64,000 nt of DNA from contig JACKFB010000009.1 of assembly GCA_020632695.1 (NCBI GenBank), forward strand, positions 1 through 64,000. The letters run 5' to 3'. The DNA is from Deltaproteobacteria bacterium (GTDB taxonomy: Bacteria; Myxococcota_A; UBA9042; PHBI01; JACKFB01). A program made the translations under genes and the position numbers. The notes below the pieces were generated by a model that ran no database searches, was not told where the DNA came from, and saw nothing but the letters and a program-made list of their open reading frames with translations. Shown here one piece after another: positions 50,029 to 58,173 of this stretch. Positions within the stretch are counted from its first letter, which is position 1. The number at the start of each line of letters is the position of its first letter.

Positions 50029-50169
50029 TCGCTGCGTCGGCGTGGGCGAGCCGTCTCGGCGCTCGCGTTGTCGGGGGGCGGGGAACTAGTATCCAGCGCG
50101 GGACGGGTGTCCGGTCCGCGCGTTCCGGCTCCTCGGTGGTGGGAGCGCTGGCGGAGAGTCGGGTCCTGG

Positions 50170-51240
50170 ATGGTGGGAGTGAACGTGCGTGCTCGAGACT
50201 GTGCTCAGCCTGCTGCGACGGCCAACGGCGCCGCGACGTCCGTCGCGGAGACGCGGGGCGGGGCGGCGGCCGTGAGCGGTCGGCGCCTGCTGGTGAGGCT
50301 GACGACTCGCTGCAACAGCGCATGTCAGCATTGCACGATCGCGGACATCGCCCACCACCCCGAACCGCGGGTCGAGGAGGTGTGGGCGGAGATCGTGCGG
50401 GGGCGCCGCGACGGCTGCACGGAGCTGGTCTTCATGCGCGGAGAGGCCACGCTGCGGCGCGAGCTGCTGTCGCTGACGCGGAAGGCCCGGCGGCTCGGCT
50501 ACGCCCACATCCAGCTTCAGACCAACGGCCGGATGCTCGCCTACGAGGAGTATCTCGACCGGCTCCTGGAGGCCGGGATGACCTACTTCGAGGTCTCCTT
50601 CTTCGGCGACGAGGCGGCGGTGCACGACGCGATCGACGGCTGCCCGGGGGCCTTCGAGCAGGCGTCGGCCGGGCTGCGCCATCTGGCGCGGCGGGGGGCC
50701 GGGTGCCTGGTGACGGTGCCGGTGGTCCGCGCGAACCACCAGCGCCTCCCTGCGCTGGTGGACACACTGCACGGGCTCGGGGTGGGGCGGGTGCAGTTCA
50801 ACTGGACCCGCCCCGTGCAGGTCGACGGGCGTTGGGTCACCGGGCCCCTGGTGAGATTGGCCGCCGCCACGCCCTTCATCCGCGAGGCCCTGGCGCGGGC
50901 GCGGGCGCTCGGCATGCGAGGCGAGACCGAGGCCGTCCCGCTGTGCCATCTGGCCGCCGAGGACCGGGGCGGCGCCGATGTGCTGGAGGATTTCTCCCGT
51001 CACCAGGTGGCCGATGTGCACCGACGGGAGGCGTCGATGGCGGCCCACCGGCGGGTCTCCCGCCCGCTGGCTCCGAGCTGTACGGGCTGCAGCGCGCGCG
51101 AGATCTGCCCGACCACCTGGGCCGCCTACCAGGAACTCTTCGGCACCGACGAGTTCGTGCCGCTCGGCGACGTGGGGACCAGCGGGGCGTTGGCGGACGT
51201 CGGGGCGACGGGTGGCGCTCTCGACCTGGGGGCGCCGTGA
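50170..51240 (+). CDS. radical SAM protein with SPASM-like C-terminus
   Basis: About 356 residues. The radical SAM CxxxCxxC is C48, C52, C55 (RCNSACQHC), and the SAM-motif after it is MRGEATL rather than GGEP. The C-terminal part holds CTGCSAREIC, an auxiliary iron-sulfur-type cysteine cluster, in a SPASM-like position. The start is uncertain: ATG at 50170, or GTG at 50173-50185 nearer to a GGGAG. The downstream gene starts with GTG in the four-base overlap GTGA, so the two are translated together. No precursor peptide gene is evident, so the substrate is unknown; it could modify a peptide or another small molecule. Confidence 0.8.
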   Translation: MVGVNVRARDCAQPAATANGAATSVAETRGGAAAVSGRRLLVRLTTRCNSACQHCTIADIAHHPEPRVEEVWAEIVRGRRDGCTELVFMRGEATLRRELLSLTRKARRLGYAHIQLQTNGRMLAYEEYLDRLLEAGMTYFEVSFFGDEAAVHDAIDGCPGAFEQASAGLRHLARRGAGCLVTVPVVRANHQRLPALVDTLHGLGVGRVQFNWTRPVQVDGRWVTGPLVRLAAATPFIREALARARALGMRGETEAVPLCHLAAEDRGGADVLEDFSRHQVADVHRREASMAAHRRVSRPLAPSCTGCSAREICPTTWAAYQELFGTDEFVPLGDVGTSGALADVGATGGALDLGAP

Positions 51241-53117
51241 AGACCACCACGTTGCGCGTCAACGGCGTGTGCAACGCCGCCTGTGGCTTCTGCGAGCTCA
51301 GCGGCGCCGCCGGCCTCGACGACGGGGCCTTCGAGCAGGCGCTGGGCCGGCTTCAGGCTGATCGGGAGTCCGGGGTCACCGAGCTGCGCCTGTCCGGGGG
51401 CGAGCCGCTCCTGGAGCCCCGGCTGCCCGAGCTGGTCGCCCGGGCCCGCAGGATGGGCTTCGCGCGGGTGACGCTGGAGACCAACGGCATCCTCGCCGCC
51501 GGAGACGGCCTGGCGGCGCGCCTGGCCGACGCGGGGGTGACCGACGCGCTCTGGGCGCTCAACGGCGTGTCAGAGGCTGCCGGTGACCGCGCCTTCGCGG
51601 TGGCCGGCGCCCATGTCCAGGCGCTCGAGGGCGCGCGGGCGCTCATCGCCGCGGGGATCGCCGTCACGGCTCGAACGCCCTTGTCGCGTCCCGCCCTCGA
51701 GGAGGTGGCTCAGGTCCCGGGGTGGCTGCGGGCCACGCTCCCCGAGGTGCAACAGTGGTGGCTGCGACCGATCACCCGCAGCCCGCGCGCTGAGGGCGAC
51801 CCGGTGCTGCTCCCCTCGCTCGAGGCGCTGGAGGGGGCGCTGCGGGCCGCGGCGCGGGAGGCCCGCCTGCACGACCTGGCGCTCCACATCGAGGACGAGT
51901 TGGGCCTGCCCCTGTGTCTGCTGAAGGGAGACGCGCACGCGCTCGGCTCGCTGGGGCGTCACCCGCGGCGCGACAGGGGCCGCACCCACCGGCACCTCGA
52001 CCCGTGCGACGGCTGTGCCGCGCGGAGCGAGTGTCCCGGACAGCCCGAGGCCTACATCGAGCAGCACGGCGTTTGGGCGGTGCGCCCCTTCGAACGCGCG
52101 CCCCGCGCCCTGGTGGCCCGCCGCAGTCGACCCGAGGAGCTGGTCGTCTACGACCGCACCTTCGAAGCCGGTACGGCGCTGAGCGGCCCGCAGGTGACCA
52201 TCCGAGTCGTGATGCCCTGCAACCAGGACTGCACCTTCTGCTTCGTCGACCGGACCAGTCCCGGGCTCTCTGACGCGGCGGTGTTCTCGGCCATCGACGA
52301 GGCGGCGGGGCGCGGTGCCTCGCGGGTCTCCTTCTCCGGCGGCGAGCCGACCCTCCACCGCCGGCTGGCAGACTTCGTGGCCCACGCGACCGAGCGCGGC
52401 CTGGGCGAGCGGGAGATCCAGACCAACGCGTTGCTGCTGGGCTCCGACGGAGGCGCTCTCGCCGACCGCCTCGCTGAGGCCGGACTCACCCAGGCCGTGG
52501 TCAGCCTGCACGCGGTGGACCCGGAGCGCTATCTGCGGATCACCGGCGCCGGGACGCCCGAGACCGCGCTGCTCGGCATCCGCCGCCTGCTCGACCGCGG
52601 GATTCGGGTGGAGCTCAACGTCGTCCACAACCGGGACAACCTGGACCACCTCAGCGCGGTCATGGCCACCGTCGCCGCCCGCGTGCCCGAGGCGCGGGTG
52701 CTGCTGAGCGTCACCTATATCGTCGACGGCCTCCCGCGGGACTGGGAACAGGTCGCCGTCCGCTACACCGACGCCGTCCCCCACCTGGTGTCCGCCATGC
52801 GCACGGCAGCGCGACACGGGCTCACCTACCGGATGGCCGGCCGCTGCGGGACGCCCCCCTGCGCCTGGCGCGACGATCTGGACGCGCTCTTCTCCTTCGC
52901 GCTGCTCGATGTGGCGTCCGAGGAGGCAGATCGGGGCCACCGCTACGTGGAGGCTTGCGACGGCTGCGCCGCCAAGGCGCACTGCTACGGCGTGAACCTC
53001 GCCTACCTCGAGCATTTCGGCGAGGCGGAGTTCCAGGCAATCGCCGCCGACCCCTGGCACGCGGCCGCCGCACGCGCGACCCCAGCGCCGCTCGGCGACG
53101 AAGGGGCCCTGCGCTGA
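51237..53117 (+). CDS. fused double radical SAM protein
   Basis: A 626-residue protein with two complete radical SAM modules. Module 1 has C12, C16, C19 (CNAACGFC), LSGGEPLL and later CDGCAARSEC. Module 2 has C328, C332, C335 (CNQDCTFC), FSGGEPTL and the closing CDGCAAKAHCYG. Each module therefore has its own CxxxCxxC and GGEP plus an auxiliary Cys cluster. The GTG at 51237 overlaps the upstream stop by four bases. I know of no established name for this arrangement. It suggests a single polypeptide that carries out two successive or two similar radical modifications. Confidence 0.85.
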   Translation: MKTTTLRVNGVCNAACGFCELSGAAGLDDGAFEQALGRLQADRESGVTELRLSGGEPLLEPRLPELVARARRMGFARVTLETNGILAAGDGLAARLADAGVTDALWALNGVSEAAGDRAFAVAGAHVQALEGARALIAAGIAVTARTPLSRPALEEVAQVPGWLRATLPEVQQWWLRPITRSPRAEGDPVLLPSLEALEGALRAAAREARLHDLALHIEDELGLPLCLLKGDAHALGSLGRHPRRDRGRTHRHLDPCDGCAARSECPGQPEAYIEQHGVWAVRPFERAPRALVARRSRPEELVVYDRTFEAGTALSGPQVTIRVVMPCNQDCTFCFVDRTSPGLSDAAVFSAIDEAAGRGASRVSFSGGEPTLHRRLADFVAHATERGLGEREIQTNALLLGSDGGALADRLAEAGLTQAVVSLHAVDPERYLRITGAGTPETALLGIRRLLDRGIRVELNVVHNRDNLDHLSAVMATVAARVPEARVLLSVTYIVDGLPRDWEQVAVRYTDAVPHLVSAMRTAARHGLTYRMAGRCGTPPCAWRDDLDALFSFALLDVASEEADRGHRYVEACDGCAAKAHCYGVNLAYLEHFGEAEFQAIAADPWHAAAARATPAPLGDEGALR

Positions 53118-53154
53118 ACAGCCTCGTCGGAGGCGAGGGTCCTCGAGCTCCCGA

Positions 53155-53720
53155 TCGCCCGCGCGAACCGTCGCTGCGTCCCCGGCGGGCGGCCGCCGTC
53201 CGGACGGCCTCAGCGCCAGCCGGCGTCACGCGGCCCCTGCGCCGGTCCGCCTCCCGCGGTCAGGGAGGCCGAGCACGCGGACGCCTGCGCGAACCCTCGC
53301 CGCGACCTCGGCCCGCACCTCGGCGACCCGCCCCGTCGGCGCGCGGGACCCCGGCTGGGCCTCGCCATCGGCCAGCGGGGCGGGGTTGCCGACGCCAGGC
53401 CGCCCGACGTCTCGCGGTCCCAGCGCTGGTCCGCCTCGGCGGTGGTCAGGGGGCCCCGAGCACTCGGACGCCGGCGCGAACCGTCGCTGCGACCCCGGCG
53501 CGCACCTCGACGACGCGGTCCGCCAGCGGGCGGCATGGCGCCAGGGCCTGCCCAGGGGCCAGCGGTGCCGGGTGGGGTGGCCGACGACAGGGCCGCGGGG
53601 CGTCGCGTGGCCCCGACGCCGCGCCGCCTGGGCGGTGGTCAGGGGCCCCCGAGCACCCGGTCGCCGGCGCGAACCGTCGCTGCGACCCCGGCGCGCACCT
53701 CGACGACCCGGTCCACCGGC
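53155..53720 (-). repeat. degenerate tandem copies of the 3' end of the DUF192 gene
   Basis: The motif GCGCGAACCGTCGCTGCGACC (20 of 21 conserved positions) recurs. Its GCGCGAA core starts at 53161, 53287, 53474 and 53667. The last is inside the C-terminus of the DUF192 gene; the others are downstream of its stop. The 53287 copy, read on the minus strand, still encodes VGNPAPLADGEAQ then VAEVRAEVAARVRAGVRVLG, against VGQPVPLA then VVEVRAGVAATVRAGDRVLG of the real gene. The 53474 copy shows the same match across a frameshift. Spacings are about 126, 187 and 193 bp. Confidence 0.75.
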
Positions 53721-54178
53721 GCGCGACAGGCCGCCTCGGCCTCCTCAGCGGCCAGCGGGACCGGCTGGCCCACCACCCGGTCATCGCTGGCGACGAAGAC
53801 GACGTCGATGCCGTAGGCCACGCCGACGTTGTGGATGCAGACCTCCCCCTCCAGCGGGAAGACGAGCACCAGGCCCTCATCCGGCTGAAGCGGAGGGCGG
53901 GTCCGGAGCCCGTCGCGCCGCTCCTCTGCCGTACGCGCCTCGGCGTAGCGGACGGACAGGCGCTCGAGCGTCCCGTCGGCTGAGGTGATGCGCAGCCTGT
54001 TGGCCCCGCTGTCGCAGGCGGCGAGCGCCGCCGCCGCCATGCATGCCACCGCGGCCAGGGCCCCCACGTCGCCCCAGAGGCTGGTGCGCCGCGTCCCAGC
54101 GTGCCCCTGGCGATCCCCGTCGCTCGGTGCCCGCGGGTCGGTCGGCGCGCGAGGCTGCCGATCGGACGAGCCGCTCAC
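53639..54178 (-). CDS. DUF192-family lipoprotein
   Basis: About 179 residues with a lipobox LAAC. The C-terminal domain matches DUF192: RDGLRTRPPLQPDEGLVLVFPLEGE, then VCIHNVGVAYGIDVVFVASDDRVVG, a small beta-barrel protein of unknown function. The family often has a conserved W-M-N segment, here replaced by CIHNV. The GTG at 54178 is the best start I see, but it leaves an unusually long segment before the signal core and there is no strong ribosome-binding site. Tandem degenerate copies of its 3' end lie just downstream. Confidence 0.7.
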   Translation of the reverse strand: MSGSSDRQPRAPTDPRAPSDGDRQGHAGTRRTSLWGDVGALAAVACMAAAALAACDSGANRLRITSADGTLERLSVRYAEARTAEERRDGLRTRPPLQPDEGLVLVFPLEGEVCIHNVGVAYGIDVVFVASDDRVVGQPVPLAAEEAEAACRAPVDRVVEVRAGVAATVRAGDRVLGGP

Positions 54179-54688
54179 GTATCGCCGTCGCCGGCAGCCC
54201 GCAGCGCGGTGGTGGCGGACGGACGCCGATGCCAGGGCGAGTCGGTGCGGGCGCTGGCGGCCGCTCCCACAAGGGCGGCGGGCAGCTGGGACGCGTGCGA
54301 TCGGCGGCACCGGCGAGACGTCGCCGTCGGCCGCACGCCGGCATGTGCCGATGACATGTCGCACGCGGTTGGCCGGCGGAGGTGGCCGTGAAGGCGAGCG
54401 GCCCTGCCGGCAGCCATCCTCGCTGATCCCGCCAGGGGACGTTCCCATGCCCTGACCGCGCGGAGCGCCGGGGACGCTTCGTCAGGGCATCGCGCAGGGA
54501 GGGCGCCTGCCGTGTGCGCGACGCCGATGCGCTCCAGGGCCTGGAAGGACCGGGGCCAGCCGCGTGACGGGAGAGCGTGGCAACCCCATCCCCGTCCCAT
54601 CACCCCCGCGATACCGGGCTGCGGGCCTGGGACGCCGAGGTCACCGGGCCCGCGCCTTGCGCCGGATCGCATGGAGGCTCCGCGGTCC
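54179..54688. other. 510-bp region with no supported gene
   Basis: It lies between the DUF192 gene start and the DUF1111 gene end, both on the minus strand. Frames crossing it are Arg/Ala/Pro-rich with no ribosome-binding site or family match. It holds one 10-bp perfect inverted repeat (54447-54490). No promoter for the DUF192 gene stood out. Confidence 0.45.
54447..54490. repeat. 10-bp inverted repeat
   Basis: ATGCCCTGAC (54447-54456) and GTCAGGGCAT (54481-54490) are perfect complements around a 24-base spacer. There is no T run on either side. It could be an operator for a dimeric regulator or a weak hairpin after the DUF1111 gene. Confidence 0.4.
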
Positions 54689-57052
54689 CTAGAGGGAGCG
54701 GAGGAAGGCCAGGAGCGCGTCGCGGTCGACCGCGTCCAGCGCCAGGTACCGCTCGCGCGCGCCCTCGGCCTCGCTGGCGTGCTCGACGATCGCGTCCTCG
54801 AGGGTGCTGGCGCGCCCGTCGTGCATGTAGGGCTCCGTCTTGCCGATGCCCCACAGCGGCGAGGTGCGGAACTCGTGGATCCCCGCGGGGCCGTCGGCGA
54901 TGCCGATGGCGTCGGCGGTCGCCACGTCGTGCAGCAGCAGATCGCTGTAGAGGTTGACCGGCGTGCCATCGGCGGTGGCGAGGCTGGCCGTGTGGCAGGA
55001 CTCGCAGCCGATCCGGTCGAAGACCTCCTCGCCCGCATCTTCGAGCGCCACGTCCGAGCGGTCGCGCGGCGGCGGCCCCAGCATCTGCAGATAGAAGAGG
55101 ATGGCGTCGTAGTCGCCCCCGTCCAGCTCCGGGTCCGGGCGGTCGTCCGCGTCGGCGCTCGCCCCGAAGCTCTGCCCCTCGCGGACGGGCACGGTGACGC
55201 CCATCTCGTTGGTCATGGCGTCGCGCAGGAACTCCTCCACCGAGGGGACGCCGGCCTTCCAGCCGAGCCGCCCGATCCGGCCATCCTCGAGCATGCGCGC
55301 CCGACCGCTCACCCCGTCCTCGTCCAGGTCGTCGGGGTCGGCGCCAGCGAGGATGGTCTCGGCGGAGATCTGCTCGATGAGCCCCAACCCGAACAGGCCC
55401 GGCGTCTGGCGCAGCTCGAAGCAGTCGGCGTCGGGATCCATCGGGGGCGGGGCGTTGAGCGCCGTGCTGGCCTTGTGGGCCATGGTCCCGATGGCCGGGG
55501 CCATGAAGGTCCCGGTGGTCCGGTCCAAGAAGCCGTGTCGGGTGACGTTGACCCCCAGCGGGCCCGCGCCGCCGACGACGGGATCGGTGTGGCAGGCGCG
55601 GCAGGCGTCGCCGTTGAACCCAGGCCCGAGGCCCTGGTGCTCGCCGACGTTGCGATCGAAGATCGCGCGGCCCGCCAGGTAGGTCGACGCCTCGTTGGCG
55701 TCCAGGGCGCGCATCGGTCCGCCGTAGGTCCCCGGCTCGGCGATGGGCGTGCCGGGCGGGATCAGGCCCTCCGAGTGGGCCTCGCGTCCGCCGAGCGACT
55801 CGAGGAATCGGATGACCAGCTCGCGGTCGGCTTCCGGCCGGGCGACGTAGGCGTCGCTGGCAGCCTGGGCTTCGCCGCCGTGCATCCGGATGGCCTCGTC
55901 CAGCGTCTCGGCGCGGCCGTCGTGCAGCCAGGGCCCCACGGCCATCACGCCCCACAAGGGCTGGGTGCGGAACTCGCGCCCCTCGGCGAGCTGCATCGGC
56001 GTCTTGTCGTCCAAGAGCGGCCCCATGTCGTGGATCAGCAGGTCGGTGTAGGCCGGCACCAGCCCACGCGGTCCCTTCAGCGCCGGCACGTGGCAGCTCG
56101 TGCACCCCAGCTCACCGAAGATGGCGCGGCCCGCCTCGGACTCCTCGGTCGGTGGATCGGGCCGCGGCGCCGCCATGAGCATGGTGAAGGCCACCACGTC
56201 GAAGAGATCGTCTTCGCTCATCTCGGGATCCGGCACCGCGTCCTTGTCGCGGGTGGGCTCCGCGGGCGCGGCCGCCTGAGCCGCCGCCATCGTCCCGAGG
56301 CCATCGCTGGTCAGCGCGCCCGCCGCCGTCCGCACGTCGGTCGGGTCGGCCGCCGACGGCACCGGCAGCAGCTTCTTGCGCGCGTCCGGCAGCGGGTCGG
56401 TGGTCACCCCCAGGTGGTTCTTGATCGGTCCGCGGATGAAACCCTCCAGGGACACGGTCTGCGCCTTGCGGCCGAAGCGCCCCACGAAGCCGCGGTCGTA
56501 GTTGGGGCGTCCGCTGATCCCGTCGCCGTCGGCGTCGTCGGGGTCGGCGTTGCGCAGGATCTCCTCCTCGGGGATCTCGGCCAGCACGCCCACGCCGAAG
56601 AAGGGGATCGAGTTGCGCTTCGAGTACACGTTCGTCGTGGTCGGCTGTGGGTGATGATCCCGTTCCTGGGTGTCGTACTGCGCACGCACCCCGGAGTTGC
56701 CCAGGGGCAGGAAGGACCCGGCCTCGGACTCGAACCCGACCAGGAAGAAGTCCCGGTACCTGGGGGCCGAGCCGCCCAAGGTGGGCCGCTCGTGGCAGGC
56801 GCCGCAGAAGGTGACGTTGAAGGTCGGGCCCAGGCCGTCCTCGGGGGAGAAGCGCCGCAGGGCGACCTTCTTGCCCCGCTCGAAGGTCGCGAGCTGCTCG
56901 GGGGTCGCACTCGGCACCGGCTCGCCGGGGGCCGCGAAGATGCCCTCGGCCACCTTGTCGGGCGAGTCGTTGCATCCCGTGCTGGTCGCGAGCAGGCAGG
57001 CACTGGCGGCTGCGGCGGCGAGGCGCAGCATCGGGCGAATGGTCATCTGCAT
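54689..57052 (-). CDS. tetraheme lipoprotein: tandem DUF1111 di-heme oxidoreductase
   Basis: A 787-residue exported lipoprotein (lipobox TGC with Cys27). Two DUF1111 (di-heme cytochrome c peroxidase-like) units are fused. Unit 1 has CGACH (residues 83-87) and CTSCH (317-321); unit 2 has CRACH (484-488) and CESCH (683-687). Both units also show SIPFFGVGVLAEI/TPGLFGLGLIEQI and QPLWGVMAVGPWLHDGRAETLDEAI/SPLWGIGKTEPYMHDGRASTLEDAI, so the halves are an internal duplication. Usual DUF1111 proteins are about 400-500 residues. ATG 57052 has GGAG at 6 bases. It would be a periplasmic or surface peroxidase or electron-transfer protein; substrate unknown. Confidence 0.85.
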   Translation of the reverse strand: MQMTIRPMLRLAAAAASACLLATSTGCNDSPDKVAEGIFAAPGEPVPSATPEQLATFERGKKVALRRFSPEDGLGPTFNVTFCGACHERPTLGGSAPRYRDFFLVGFESEAGSFLPLGNSGVRAQYDTQERDHHPQPTTTNVYSKRNSIPFFGVGVLAEIPEEEILRNADPDDADGDGISGRPNYDRGFVGRFGRKAQTVSLEGFIRGPIKNHLGVTTDPLPDARKKLLPVPSAADPTDVRTAAGALTSDGLGTMAAAQAAAPAEPTRDKDAVPDPEMSEDDLFDVVAFTMLMAAPRPDPPTEESEAGRAIFGELGCTSCHVPALKGPRGLVPAYTDLLIHDMGPLLDDKTPMQLAEGREFRTQPLWGVMAVGPWLHDGRAETLDEAIRMHGGEAQAASDAYVARPEADRELVIRFLESLGGREAHSEGLIPPGTPIAEPGTYGGPMRALDANEASTYLAGRAIFDRNVGEHQGLGPGFNGDACRACHTDPVVGGAGPLGVNVTRHGFLDRTTGTFMAPAIGTMAHKASTALNAPPPMDPDADCFELRQTPGLFGLGLIEQISAETILAGADPDDLDEDGVSGRARMLEDGRIGRLGWKAGVPSVEEFLRDAMTNEMGVTVPVREGQSFGASADADDRPDPELDGGDYDAILFYLQMLGPPPRDRSDVALEDAGEEVFDRIGCESCHTASLATADGTPVNLYSDLLLHDVATADAIGIADGPAGIHEFRTSPLWGIGKTEPYMHDGRASTLEDAIVEHASEAEGARERYLALDAVDRDALLAFLRSL

Positions 57053-57302
57053 CGATCACTCCAGATGGGCGGCTCGCGTGCAGAGGCCCTGCAGCACGGA
57101 GCGGGCGCGAGTGTGGCTCGAATGTGTCGCGCGGGGATGCATGGTGAACCGATCCGGCACTCGGATCCACCCTCGCGCGCCGCTTGTGGCGGGCGTGCCG
57201 GTCTCGGTACCCTGTGGGTGCACCGCTCGAGGGGAGTCCGTCGGTTTGCAAACCCGTGTCACACTGGGATCCGCTGCCAGCACCCGCGAAGGACACCGCC
57301 TC

Positions 57303-57950
57303 TTGCGCCCGGTTGCACACGCCGCGCTCGCGATGCTGGTCGCGTCGTTCGTCGTCGCCGGCTGCGATTCGCAGCGCGTGGGTTCGGCCGGGGACGCATC
57401 GGGCGGCGACTCCCACCAGGGCGACACCATCCCGGAGGATGCCTGGACCTGCTCGCCCGGGGAGGGCTCGGGCGTGGCATCGGACAAGCCGCCCTGCTCC
57501 GACGCGCGCCTCGACCTGCTCACCCACCCCGCCGGGACGCCCCTGCTCGTGCCGGATCCCGACGCCACCTCGTCGCCGGCGCCGCTGATCGTCTCGAAGG
57601 CCGTCCGCGTGCTGACGGAGGACGCCGATCTCGAGATCGTCGGCGGCTTGCAGGGGCTGCACATGGTGGTGCTCGGCTTCCGCACGGCGGCGCTGCTCCA
57701 GGGAGAGCTCCGGGTGCAGACCACGCTCACCGCCGACGGCGTCACGCTCGCCGACCGTCAATGGGCCAAGCGGGCGCTCGTCGACGGCCGCGACGGCTAC
57801 GGCTACGCGACCGAGCTCTACCTCATCGTCGACGAGGCGGACTGGAAGCAGTGGATCGACGTGCCCGCGGAGCTCTCGCTCACCGTGCGCACCACCGCCG
57901 GGCTCCTGGTCGGCGACCTGACCCTCCCCGTGGTGCTCCGCTCGCCGTGA
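57303..57950 (+). CDS. small lipoprotein, unknown function
   Basis: About 215 residues. The start RPVAHAALAMLVASFVVAGC gives a lipoprotein signal with a VAGC lipobox. The mature part is a beta-rich domain of about 190 residues with two more cysteines (TCSPG, PPCSDA) near its start. TTG at 57303 is chosen because GAAGGA is 9 bases upstream and no ATG or GTG fits; TTG starts are less frequent, so this is provisional. It is divergent from the DUF1111 gene (250 bp between the starts), so they may share regulation. I do not recognise a family. Confidence 0.6.
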   Translation: MRPVAHAALAMLVASFVVAGCDSQRVGSAGDASGGDSHQGDTIPEDAWTCSPGEGSGVASDKPPCSDARLDLLTHPAGTPLLVPDPDATSSPAPLIVSKAVRVLTEDADLEIVGGLQGLHMVVLGFRTAALLQGELRVQTTLTADGVTLADRQWAKRALVDGRDGYGYATELYLIVDEADWKQWIDVPAELSLTVRTTAGLLVGDLTLPVVLRSP

Positions 57951-58059
57951 CCCCTGCGGCGCGCCGCCGGCGGCCGGGTGGGGCCGGGGAGCGTGTAGCG
58001 GATGGATGATTCGTCGGCTCCGGGCGCTTTCGGGCGCCTCGGCGTCCCGGAGGCGCTGC

Positions 58060-58079
58060 GGCAAACCTCTTGGTTTGCC
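58060..58079. terminator. hairpin between convergent genes
   Basis: GGCAAACC (58060-58067), TCTT, GGTTTGCC (58072-58079) make a perfect 8-bp stem with a 4-base loop. It lies between the lipoprotein (plus) and the kinase gene (minus), in an unusually AT-rich patch. No T run follows, so termination is likely but not certain. Confidence 0.5.
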
Positions 58080-58173
58080 TCGGGTTCTGGAAGCGGCTTC
58101 GCTTCGCCAGGCCTCGCCGAATCACCTCGGAAGCACCTCGGATCCACCTGGATCCCTTGTCCGCGACGCGCTC

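Noticed and set aside
50068..50092. Promoter-like TTGTCG and TAGTAT before the first radical SAM gene.
   Set aside because: Spacer is only 13 bp, too short for sigma-70.
53155..53720. Repeats read as a CRISPR or an insertion sequence end.
   Set aside because: Repeat cores are degenerate, and the homology is to the adjacent gene's C-terminus.
54512..58009. A long plus-strand frame across the DUF1111 gene.
   Set aside because: Opposite strand has four CxxCH hemes, a lipobox and a ribosome-binding site.
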